From: Candidatus Yanofskybacteria bacterium RIFCSPHIGHO2_01_FULL_41_26
GTDB lineage: Bacteria; Patescibacteria; Paceibacteria; 2-02-FULL-40-12; GWA2-44-9
NCBI GenBank assembly: GCA_001794055.1
Contig: MGJB01000002.1
Location: 1 to 46,933, forward strand
Reading direction: 5' to 3'
DNA: 46,933 nt
In this document: positions 38,690 to 46,292 of the stretch, piece by piece
Layout of the letters: every line of letters begins with the position of its first letter
Position numbering within the stretch: position 1 is the stretch's first letter
Position numbers and translations under genes: made by a program
The notes under the pieces: generated by a model
Database searches by the model: none
Seen by the model: the letters and a program-made list of their open reading frames with translations, nothing else
What the model was told of the DNA's origin: nothing

Positions 38690-41122
38690 GTGCATCCAAA
38701 ACATCAAATCGTGCTTCCTGTACAGCACGTCTTGATAAATCTTGGTCCGAGCATAATGGTAATGCCAGGGACTTGGTCTTATATTCGTTTAGACGATCAT
38801 GAATCTTCCAGTAAGATTTTGACAGCAGTTAAGGCCGGGCAAGCCCCTTATGTTTTTGCTGTAATGTCTGATCCTCAGATAAAAGATCCGCCGGACAGAT
38901 TTTATAAAGTTGGCGTAGTTGCTGAAACACGACCATACAATGATGATCGGGCCATTGTTTTGGGGGGTCTTTTAAGGGCCGAGATTACTAAATTCATAAG
39001 GGTTGGAGAAAAGGGCGGAGGTCTTTGGATGGTTAGCCTCAAGAAGATAGAAGACGAGAATCACGATGATTATTTTGTAAAATCTAATCAACATGTTTTG
39101 GCTGATATGATAAAAATTAGAGATCTTCTGAGGTCTTTTGTGATCAGAGCGGAAGGATCTTATCTTTTTGACAAGAGGCTTCTGGATCTTCTGTTGGATA
39201 ATTTTGAAAATACTGACTGGGGAAATAAAGATGCGGTTGATAATTTTATCTGGTCAACACTGCATGCGGTTCCGGATTTACTCCAAGAAGATAAACAGCC
39301 TATTCTTGAAAGCATGAGTTTGCCGGAAAGAATTGAGCTTTGCATTAAAACTATTAAGAAAAGATTAAAGCTTCTAGAAATTCAAAAAGAGAATATGTCA
39401 AAAGATGGCAAGCTTATTAGAAGAGCAAGAAAAACCGAAGTAGATCCCCGAGGTGATGCAAATAAAAACGACGAAGATGATTTTGTCAAAGGCATTCATG
39501 TCGACATAAAAAAGAGATGGGAACAATTCAAATTAATTAGGGATCACATGAACGAAGATGCTGGCGATGTGATAATGGAGGATCTTGAGAAGCTGAAGTC
39601 CTTAGGAAGTCCGCAAGGGAATAATTACGAATGGCCCAAGTATATGCGGCGCGTAGACTTTATTCTTGGTCTTCCCTGGAAAGAAGAAACGGTTCAAGAA
39701 GGCAATATCTCTAAAGTGGCACAGATTCTCGACGAAGATCACTTTGGCCTTGTTTGTGAAAAGGATTCAATTTGCGACCAAGTCGCTCCCAAATTGCTTA
39801 ACCCCGGTAGTAGGGGATCCATTATTTGCCTTGTCGGTCCTCCCGGAACAGGGAAGACTTCTCTTGCCAAATCAATAGCTAGGGCATTGAACAGAAAATA
39901 TATCAGGATGTCTTTAGGTGGTGTTAGAGATGAAGCCCAGATCAGGGGCCACGGCATTACTTATGTTGGTGCTGAACCCGGAGAGATACTGAAGCTGATG
40001 AAGCGATGCGGAGTTAAAAATCCATTGTTTGTTATTGACGAGATTGATAAATTGGGACAAATGTCCACCAGCGGAGACCCATCCGCAGCGATGCTTGAAG
40101 TTTTGGATCCCGAACAGAACGGTACATTCAAGGACCATTTTGTAGCTTGTGGATTCGACCTTTCAAGGGTTATGTTTATCGCTACGGCAAATCAGGAACA
40201 TACGATCCATCCCGCTCTTAGAGACAGGATGGATGTTACTCGTTTGCCAGGATATTTAGAAGTTGAGAAGGTGGAAATTGCCAAGAGGCACCTAATCCCT
40301 CGTTTGATGAAAGACTTAGGTCTTATTCAAAATAACGTCGAAGTTGCATGGGAAGAGGGCCTGATCTCCAAAATCATCAGGAGCTATACAAATGAAGCCG
40401 GAGTCAGAAACATTGAAAGAGCTCTTGCAAAAATTTTAAAAAAGATTTGTCGAGCATATCTCAAATCAAAAAACGAGGAAGAGCCGGTTACTAAATTTAA
40501 TGTGACTGAACAAAAAGTCCATGAGTATCTCGGACCACCCAAGTTTACCAAGGACAGAGTCAGGCCTACGAAAGTGGGAGAGGCAATAGGCCTTGCCTGG
40601 ACTCCTGTCGGCGGAGACATTCTTTACGTTCAAGTAGAAACCTACCCCAGACTACAGGGCAAGAAAGTTTTTGCTCGAACCGGAATGCAGGGCAAAGTTA
40701 TGGAAGAATCTGATGAAGTTGCCTTAACTCTAGTAAGAAATAGGCACCCAGAGTTGTCTGAAAAGTTATCGGAGCTTGCTATCCATTTGCACATACCAAA
40801 CGGTGCTGTTCCTAAAGATGGACCTTCTGCTGGGATAACCATAGTAAGTGCTTTAGAATCTGAAATAACGAATAAGCCTATAAAATTTAATTTAGCAATG
40901 ACGGGGGAGATAGATTTAAAAGGCAGAGTTTTAGCGGTTGGCGGGATTAGAGAAAAGATAGTGGCCGCTGAAGGAGCGGGCATAGAATCAATTATTATGC
41001 CAAAGGATAATGAGAGAAATCTTCACGACGTGCCTGAGGCCGTAAAGGACAAACTAATATTTCATTTTGTGGAGTCAATAGATGAAGTTTTGGAAAATGC
41101 ATTTCCACGGGACCCGGCTTAA
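38690..41122 (+). CDS. lon: ATP-dependent Lon protease
   Basis: 810 aa, near full Lon size: an N-terminal substrate domain (HQIVLPVQHVLINLGPSIMV..), a helical linker, an AAA+ domain with Walker A GPPGTGKTSLAK (~382), Walker B FVIDEIDKLG, and the C-terminal peptidase with the Ser-Lys dyad (PKDGPSAG, Ser ~713; REKIVAAEGAG, Lys ~756). Lon degrades misfolded and regulatory proteins. The N-domain is diverged and has an unusually charged insert (RRARKTEVDPRGDANKNDEDD, ~245-265). The start is GTG. The divergent promoter shared with prkA suggests joint stress control. Confidence 0.96.
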   Translation: MHPKHQIVLPVQHVLINLGPSIMVMPGTWSYIRLDDHESSSKILTAVKAGQAPYVFAVMSDPQIKDPPDRFYKVGVVAETRPYNDDRAIVLGGLLRAEITKFIRVGEKGGGLWMVSLKKIEDENHDDYFVKSNQHVLADMIKIRDLLRSFVIRAEGSYLFDKRLLDLLLDNFENTDWGNKDAVDNFIWSTLHAVPDLLQEDKQPILESMSLPERIELCIKTIKKRLKLLEIQKENMSKDGKLIRRARKTEVDPRGDANKNDEDDFVKGIHVDIKKRWEQFKLIRDHMNEDAGDVIMEDLEKLKSLGSPQGNNYEWPKYMRRVDFILGLPWKEETVQEGNISKVAQILDEDHFGLVCEKDSICDQVAPKLLNPGSRGSIICLVGPPGTGKTSLAKSIARALNRKYIRMSLGGVRDEAQIRGHGITYVGAEPGEILKLMKRCGVKNPLFVIDEIDKLGQMSTSGDPSAAMLEVLDPEQNGTFKDHFVACGFDLSRVMFIATANQEHTIHPALRDRMDVTRLPGYLEVEKVEIAKRHLIPRLMKDLGLIQNNVEVAWEEGLISKIIRSYTNEAGVRNIERALAKILKKICRAYLKSKNEEEPVTKFNVTEQKVHEYLGPPKFTKDRVRPTKVGEAIGLAWTPVGGDILYVQVETYPRLQGKKVFARTGMQGKVMEESDEVALTLVRNRHPELSEKLSELAIHLHIPNGAVPKDGPSAGITIVSALESEITNKPIKFNLAMTGEIDLKGRVLAVGGIREKIVAAEGAGIESIIMPKDNERNLHDVPEAVKDKLIFHFVESIDEVLENAFPRDPA

Positions 41123-41137
41123 AAAGCCGGTTTTTTG
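41113..41137 (+). terminator. Intrinsic terminator of lon
   Basis: CCGGCTT/AAGCCGG stem, 3-nt loop, TTTTTT. It overlaps the last codons of lon. Confidence 0.85.
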
Positions 41138-41174
41138 TAAAAAAGTGATTTTTGGCGTATACTTTTTAAAGATT

Positions 41175-42734
41175 ATGTTCAACTACCTCCATGTCGGCCG
41201 GGCTACTGATTTAATCGACGACAAAGACCGGCACTTATTCCGCCTTCTGGAAGTAATGCCTGGTTTTTTGGCTTGGCTTACGTTGTTTTTGGTGGCCTTG
41301 TTGTCTTTTTTGGTCCCGTTTTGGATGGCGATATTTATAATTGCCTTCGATGTTTATTGGCTCATTAAAACTGTGTATTTGTCTTTGCACCTGCGAGTTT
41401 CGTACAACAAACTGAAAAAGAATCTGACCTTAAACTGGATTGAAAAATTAAACAGACTATCGACTATCGACTATCGACTATCGACTATCAAATCGTGGCA
41501 GGATATTTACCACTTTGTTTTTCTGCCTTTGTATAAAGAAGATTATTCTGTCGTTGCTTCCACGATAGAAGGTCTTTTAAAAACAAATTATCCAAAATCA
41601 AAGATGGTGGTAGTTATTTGTTGGGAAGAAAGGGGGGGCAAAGAGACTGAGTCGGTTGTCCGTGAAGTTGAAAAAAATTATAAAAATGTTTTTTTAGATT
41701 TTGTATCAGTAATGCATCCGGCCAACCTTCCTGATGAGATTCCTGGCAAGGGTTCAAATACTGCTTATGCCGCAAAGATGGTCAGGGATTCTATTGTTGA
41801 TGTCCGTCGGATTCCATATGATCATATTCTTGTTTCTAATCTTGATATTGATACTGTCGTTTTTCCCGAATATTTTGGAATTTTGATGCACACTTTTCTT
41901 ACTACGCCTAACCCGCTACGTTCTTCTTATCAGCCGATTCCTTTGTATGTTAATAACATTTGGGAAGCTCCGTCATTTGCAAGAGTAGTTGCTTTTGCGG
42001 CGACATTCTGGCATACCGTGAAACAGGAGAAAGCCGAAACGGCCACGACATTTTCATCCCACTCAATGCCATGGCAGGCATTGGTAGATGTCGGATTTTG
42101 GCAAAAAAATATGGTTTCAGAGGATTCTCGGATATTTTGGCAGTGTTTTTTAAGGTATGACGGCGATTACAAGGTTGTGCCGTTATTTTATCCGGTATCA
42201 ATGGATGCCAATGTTGCTTCAACAAATTTTCAAACACTGAAGAATGTTTACAAACAACAAAGGCGCTGGGCATATGGGGCCGAGAACATACCTTATTTCA
42301 TGTTTGGTTTTATGAGAAATAAAGCCATTTCTTTCTCTAAAAAATTGTATTATGGGTTCATGGTCATTGAAGGAAATCACTCCTGGGCAACGAATGCCCT
42401 GCTTATTTTTGTTTTAGGCTGGCTGCCGGTCTTGCTGGGCGGTCAGGAATTTAACAGAACAGTTCTTTCTTTTAATTTGCCTTATTTGACTAGAATAATC
42501 ATGACTCTTTCGATGCTCGGCTTGGTTTCTTCGGCTATTTTATCTATTATTCTTCTTCCGCCTCGGCCTCTTAAATACGGCAAATTTAAATATTTCTGGA
42601 TGCTGGTTCAGTGGGTATTATTTCCCGCAACGACAATATTTCTCGGTTCCATACCGGCATTGGAAGCTCAAACTCGCCTGATGCTCGGCAAGTATATGGG
42701 GTTTTGGGTAACCCCGAAGATTAGGGCAAGGTAA
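41175..42734 (+). CDS. Membrane glycosyltransferase, GT2 family
   Basis: A 519-aa protein with two N-terminal transmembrane helices (FLAWLTLFLVALLSFLVPFW.., ~37-75), a cytoplasmic GT-A domain and 3-4 C-terminal helices. GT2 motifs: FVFLPLYKEDYSVV, SNLDIDTVVF (the DxD) and QQRRWAYGAENIP (QxxRW), a set typical of processive or polyprenyl-linked glycosyltransferases such as cellulose-synthase-like enzymes. The sugar and acceptor are unknown. I use the ATG giving MFNYLHVGRATDLID; the open frame starts earlier, inside lon and its terminator. A 7-nt repeat (ACTATCG x5) encodes LSTIDYRLSTI between the anchor and the catalytic domain. Confidence 0.88.
   Translation: MFNYLHVGRATDLIDDKDRHLFRLLEVMPGFLAWLTLFLVALLSFLVPFWMAIFIIAFDVYWLIKTVYLSLHLRVSYNKLKKNLTLNWIEKLNRLSTIDYRLSTIKSWQDIYHFVFLPLYKEDYSVVASTIEGLLKTNYPKSKMVVVICWEERGGKETESVVREVEKNYKNVFLDFVSVMHPANLPDEIPGKGSNTAYAAKMVRDSIVDVRRIPYDHILVSNLDIDTVVFPEYFGILMHTFLTTPNPLRSSYQPIPLYVNNIWEAPSFARVVAFAATFWHTVKQEKAETATTFSSHSMPWQALVDVGFWQKNMVSEDSRIFWQCFLRYDGDYKVVPLFYPVSMDANVASTNFQTLKNVYKQQRRWAYGAENIPYFMFGFMRNKAISFSKKLYYGFMVIEGNHSWATNALLIFVLGWLPVLLGGQEFNRTVLSFNLPYLTRIIMTLSMLGLVSSAILSIILLPPRPLKYGKFKYFWMLVQWVLFPATTIFLGSIPALEAQTRLMLGKYMGFWVTPKIRAR
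41456..41490 (+). repeat. Heptameric tandem repeat (ACTATCG x5) inside the glycosyltransferase
   Basis: Four perfect ACTATCG units and one ACTATCA. Translated in frame as LSTIDYRLSTI, between the N-terminal membrane helices and the GT-A domain. Confidence 0.85.
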
Positions 42735-42735
42735 C

Positions 42736-42764
42736 TTGACGTCAGTCTTGCTATTGTTTATGAT
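42736..42764 (+). promoter_or_regulatory. Promoter (TTGACG-17-TATGAT)
   Basis: 5/6 for both hexamers, exact spacing, 36 bp before the DUF4177-like gene. Confidence 0.65.
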
Positions 42765-42800
42765 ACGGCTTGGTTATTCTGATTATTTAAAGGTGGCAAG

Positions 42801-42950
42801 ATGACTAACAAAAAGTGGGAATACAAGATGGTAACGATTGCCCTGTTAGATCAGACCAGAACAGAAACAATCCTGAATGAATTAGGCAAAGCTGGATGGG
42901 AGCTGGTTGTTGTAAATTATGCCGCAGCCTATTTGAAGATGGAAAAATAA
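42801..42950 (+). CDS. Small DUF4177-like protein, 49 aa
   Basis: MTNKKWEYKMVTIA..LNELGKAGWELVVVNYAAAYLKMEK fits the small KWEYK...LNELGKEGWELV..YFKR pattern of DUF4177, a compact beta-alpha-beta domain of unknown function found across bacteria. AAAGGTGG lies 7 bases upstream of the ATG, with a promoter before and a terminator after it, so it is a stand-alone gene. Confidence 0.8.
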   Translation: MTNKKWEYKMVTIALLDQTRTETILNELGKAGWELVVVNYAAAYLKMEK

Positions 42951-42961
42951 ATCAGGAATTA

Positions 42962-42986
42962 ATTCGGCTAAGTGCCGGATTTTTGT
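42962..42986 (+). terminator. Intrinsic terminator
   Basis: ATTCGGC/GCCGGAT stem with a 5-nt loop and TTTTTG after the DUF4177-like gene. Confidence 0.75.
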
Positions 42987-42993
42987 TAAGCCG

Positions 42994-43064
42994 GTTTGAA
43001 TCTCTATTGCCAACTGCCATCCCCATCCATATTCACAGGGGTTGTGGGGTGTTATTGAAATAAG
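42994..43064 (-). repeat. Repeat family copy D, internally deleted
   Basis: On the minus strand it begins CTTATTTCAATAACACCCC, ACAACCCCTGTG, and ends CAGTTGGCAATAGAGATTCA. Both ends match copies A and B, but the central hairpin and CCTCCGCC block are missing. It lies directly downstream of recG. Confidence 0.6.
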
Positions 43065-43068
43065 TTAG

Positions 43069-45261
43069 TTATTCAAAATGAGTAAGACGCTGGAATTTTT
43101 CTAATTTGTCTTTGAGAAGAGGGTAGTTTGTTAATGACGAATCATCTTTCAGTAAAAACCTTGCCTCAAGCCGGGCTTTTTTGATTAGTTCTACGTTGGC
43201 CAACGAGGCCATGGCGAGGTCGGGAAGGCCGGATTGCTTAACGCCGAAAAATTCTCCGGGACCGCGGATGGCCATATCTTTTTCGGCAAGCAAAAATCCG
43301 TCATCGCATTCAACCAGAGCTTTTAACCTTTGATTGATTTTTTTGTCGGATGTTAAACTGAACAACAAACAATAAGATTGGTGTTCTCCTCGTCCAACCC
43401 GGCCTCGGAATTGGTGTAACTGGGCCAGACCGAATCTTTCGGAATTCTCTACCATCATAATTGTGGCATTCTGAATATCTACTCCGACTTCAACAACTGA
43501 AGTCGAGACTAGAATTCCATACTTCTTGTTTTTAAATTTGTCCATTATTTCATTTTTTTCTTTTGGTTTCATTTTGCCGTGGAGCATTGCTACCTTAAGG
43601 TCCGGAAACACCTCTTCCGATAATTTTTTATATTCAACTTCAACGGCCTTTGCTTCGGACCAGAGGATATTCATTTTGGATTGCTTGTTTTTGCCTTTTA
43701 TTTCTTTGATCGGATCGGCCAGTTCTATCCGTGGACAGATGACAAAAACCTGCCGGCCTGAATTTACTTCTTCTCGAATAAAGTTGTAGGCAGATTTTCT
43801 TTGCAGAGGCGAGATTACTTTAGTAATTATTTTCTGGCGGTTTTTTGGTTTTTCTTTAATTAGGGAAATATCCAGATCGCCATATATAGTCAAGGCAAGA
43901 GTACGGGGAATGGGAGTGGCAGTCATGGACAATAAATGCGGCACAATCTCTTTGTTCTTAACCAATGCTGCTCGTTGGGCCACTCCGAATCTGTGTTGTT
44001 CATCTAAGACCACCAAGGCAAGATTTTTAAATTCTACATCTTTTTGTATCAAAGCATGGGTGCCTATGATAATCTTGGCTTGACCTGAGGCAATGCGTTT
44101 TTTGATATTTGATTTTTTGCCGGCTCGGAGTGGGCTCTCGGGGCGGTGCTTTAGCCCGCCCTGGGAACTCTGTAAACTGCAGGTGCTCCAGGCGATAGAA
44201 CCGGTTAGAAGTGCGACCTCAATGTCGGTGTGAGATATGAGTTTTCTGATTGTTTCCATGTGCTGGTTGGCGAGAACTTCAGTTGGGGCCATAAATACGG
44301 TCTGGTAGCCGGCTTTGGCTGTTTGGATAGCGGCTATTAATGCAACCACAGTTTTGCCAGAACCGACATCTCCTTCCATGAGACGATTCATCGGATATGA
44401 TTTACCGATGTCTTTTAATATTTCCCAGGCTGCGACTTTTTGATCGCGAGTCAATTCAAAAGGCAACTCGGAGATAAAATTTTGGATTAAGTTTTGATCA
44501 AATCCTACCCTTACCGATTTCAGTTGATTTAATTTTCTTCTTTCCAAAAGAGCTTTGAGTTGAAAAAGTAGCAGATCGTCAAAAGCCAATCGTTCTTTAG
44601 CAATATTGGCCTCTGTGTCATTTGTTGGATAATGAATCTTGGCAATCGCCTCCTCCAAAGAGGGGAGCTTATATTTTTTAATAATTTGTTCGGGGAGTGG
44701 GTCTAGAATTTTTAAGTTTTTTAAAATTGGCTTGATTAGAAATCGGAGATACTTTGAGGTAACTCCCTCTGTTTCGGGATAGACCGGAATCAATCTTCCG
44801 GTGTGGGTTAGTCCGCCAGCTGGAGGAATAAAAGGATACTCATCGGCGTTTATCTTTTCGTAAGTCGGACTGGAAAGGTATAGGCCATGTTTATCAAGAT
44901 TGGCTTTTCCGGCCAAACTCACTAAGGCTCCTTCCCTTAAACTGTTGGCAATAAAGGGTTGATTGAACCAAACCACTTTTACAGCTCCGGTTTCGTCGCT
45001 AACCAAAGCATTTGTTATAGACATTCGTTTTGGGAATATCATCCGGCTACTCATCTTTAAAACTTCTCCTTGGATGTTCACTTTTTGGCCGGGCTCGATT
45101 TCGGAAATTGTTACGACCTTGCTGTAATCTTCATAGCGTGCAGGAAAATGCCACAAGAGGTCTCTTACGGTCTTTATGCCGAGTTTGGCCAAGCGAGGGA
45201 GATTTCTTGAACCCACATTCCTAAGTTGTTCGACGGAAAGGTTTAAGTCCATTTCGCCCAT
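43069..45261 (-). CDS. recG: ATP-dependent DNA helicase RecG
   Basis: RecG remodels stalled forks and branched DNA. The 730-aa product has the N-terminal wedge/OB domain (VNIQGEVLKMSSRMIFPKR..), then helicase motifs I GDVGSGKTVVA, II DEQHRFG, III TATPIPRTLA, and VI QLHQFRGRVGRG. The C-terminal accessory region is complete. Between motif Ia and the RIASGQAKIIIGTHA segment there is an in-frame insert of ~27 residues (AWSTCSLQSSQGG.. to ..SPLRAGKK) coded by hairpin-rich DNA at 44118-44195 that does not belong to the family. The start has no strong ribosome site. It follows tRNA-Arg by 60 bp. Confidence 0.96.
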   Translation of the reverse strand: MGEMDLNLSVEQLRNVGSRNLPRLAKLGIKTVRDLLWHFPARYEDYSKVVTISEIEPGQKVNIQGEVLKMSSRMIFPKRMSITNALVSDETGAVKVVWFNQPFIANSLREGALVSLAGKANLDKHGLYLSSPTYEKINADEYPFIPPAGGLTHTGRLIPVYPETEGVTSKYLRFLIKPILKNLKILDPLPEQIIKKYKLPSLEEAIAKIHYPTNDTEANIAKERLAFDDLLLFQLKALLERRKLNQLKSVRVGFDQNLIQNFISELPFELTRDQKVAAWEILKDIGKSYPMNRLMEGDVGSGKTVVALIAAIQTAKAGYQTVFMAPTEVLANQHMETIRKLISHTDIEVALLTGSIAWSTCSLQSSQGGLKHRPESPLRAGKKSNIKKRIASGQAKIIIGTHALIQKDVEFKNLALVVLDEQHRFGVAQRAALVKNKEIVPHLLSMTATPIPRTLALTIYGDLDISLIKEKPKNRQKIITKVISPLQRKSAYNFIREEVNSGRQVFVICPRIELADPIKEIKGKNKQSKMNILWSEAKAVEVEYKKLSEEVFPDLKVAMLHGKMKPKEKNEIMDKFKNKKYGILVSTSVVEVGVDIQNATIMMVENSERFGLAQLHQFRGRVGRGEHQSYCLLFSLTSDKKINQRLKALVECDDGFLLAEKDMAIRGPGEFFGVKQSGLPDLAMASLANVELIKKARLEARFLLKDDSSLTNYPLLKDKLEKFQRLTHFE
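44118..44195 (-). repeat. Palindromic insert inside recG
   Basis: A GC-rich block containing GGGCGG..CCGCCC (44141-44161) and CCTGG..CCAGG inverted repeats, in contrast to the AT-rich gene. It is translated in frame as the extra ~27 residues of RecG. Confidence 0.6.
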
Positions 45262-45320
45262 ATTTTAACATTTGCGGATTAAATTTAAAAGCGGATAAAA
45301 ATCCGCCTTAATCAACGATG

Positions 45321-45394
45321 TGTCCCCGGGGTGATTTGAACACCCGGCCTTAGGGTCCGCAACCCTACGCTCTATCCAGCTGAGCTACGGGGAC
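45321..45394 (-). tRNA. tRNA-Arg(GCG)
   Basis: Complete cloverleaf: acceptor GTCCCCG/CGGGGAC, D arm GCTC..GAGC with GGA giving A20, anticodon arm TAGGG-TTGCGGA-CCCTA and T arm GGGTG-TTCAAAT-CACCC. The anticodon is GCG, reading CGC and CGU. A20 and C35 are arginine identity elements. CCA is not encoded. It lies between the two-TM protein gene and recG in the same direction, probably on one transcript. Confidence 0.93.
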
Positions 45395-45405
45395 AATATG
45401 TTTTT

Positions 45406-46005
45406 TTATAATCCCATTTTTCTGCTGATTAAATCTACCAAAGATTTCTCATGTTCTTTTTCTGCGATGAATTTTACCATCAAAGATCGGAGTTTCACCG
45501 GATTTTGGTTTTCAATGGAAATCTTAACATACGGCATATACCATTTTCTGGCTTCCAGGCTTAACTCTTTCGGGCCGTTTGGATTATAATCCAGCCAAAA
45601 AGATTTTAGTTCCTTATAAAAATAAGCATGGTTATCTATCATTACGCCCGCTTGATTGACTACGACCTTAGATGCCATCGGTTTTTTATTGACATAAAGA
45701 GCCATTACCACAGAAGAAAGAATTAAAAAAATAGCGGTCAAAGCATCCATGCGATAAAAAATTATGGCACCTGCTCCGGCTAATAACGCAATTATAATCC
45801 AGGCAAGATATTTTTTCTGGGGGTTGTAATAAAACGATGGTGCTTCCCATTCAAACCGATCAGTTTTTTCGGGGAGTAGACTAATTTCGGCTGTTGCCGG
45901 TTGTATCTTTTCTCTCATCTCTTGTTTAACCAAAGGCACTTTCTCAGCAGTGGAGAGTGTTTCTTTTTGCCGGATTTTTTTTCTTAAATCAACAGTTCTA
46001 GACAT
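45406..46005 (-). CDS. Two-TM membrane protein (DUF5673-like), 199 aa
   Basis: A basic N-terminal part (~65 residues) leads to WEAPSFYYNPQKKYLAW, two adjacent transmembrane helices (~67-108) and a C-terminal cytoplasmic domain with GVMIDNHAYFYKELKSFWLDYNP, LSLEARKWYMPYVKISI and a final SLVDLISRKMGL. The arrangement matches small bacterial membrane proteins I associate with DUF5673, common in CPR genomes; function unknown. It ends 11 bp before tRNA-Arg. Confidence 0.78.
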   Translation of the reverse strand: MSRTVDLRKKIRQKETLSTAEKVPLVKQEMREKIQPATAEISLLPEKTDRFEWEAPSFYYNPQKKYLAWIIIALLAGAGAIIFYRMDALTAIFLILSSVVMALYVNKKPMASKVVVNQAGVMIDNHAYFYKELKSFWLDYNPNGPKELSLEARKWYMPYVKISIENQNPVKLRSLMVKFIAEKEHEKSLVDLISRKMGL

Positions 46006-46048
46006 TGGCGGTGTATTCTTGAAATAGCTCGAACGGAATTCTGCCCTC

Positions 46049-46188
46049 GTCCCGCTTCGCGGGACTCGGAATGGGCGGGCAAAATGAATTCTGAAGCCGA
46101 GAGCATTAACAATTTCAAGTTTTTAATTGAGTTAAGTATAACTCAATTCAGTGAATTTTTCAATTTAAAATTATTGAAAAATTCACTG
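46049..46188 (+). repeat. Row of perfect hairpins
   Basis: Three perfect stems follow each other in gene-free DNA: GTCCCGC/GCGGGAC (46049-46065), AATTGAGTTA with a 4-nt loop (46125-46148) and a 15-bp stem CAGTGAATTTTTCAA with a 10-nt loop (46149-46188). The last two abut with no base between them. No T run or reading frame accompanies them. Confidence 0.6.
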
Positions 46189-46221
46189 GCTTTGGCGGCA
46201 AATTCTCGCTCTTTGAATTAT

Positions 46222-46263
46222 GAAAAAGAAAGGGCCACCGCTCCCTTTCGAAAGTCGGTGGCC
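46222..46263 (-). terminator. Intrinsic terminator
   Basis: GGCCACCG/CGGTGGCC stem with a loop that itself contains CTTTCGAAAG, followed on the minus strand by CTTTCTTTTTC. Ends the GC-rich secreted-protein gene. Confidence 0.75.
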
Positions 46264-46292
46264 GTTGGTGGAACATGAGGTCGCCAGCTCAA

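Noticed and set aside
41082..41174. N-terminal extension of the glycosyltransferase into lon
   Set aside because: These codons come from lon's end and its terminator hairpin; the family-like start is at 41175.
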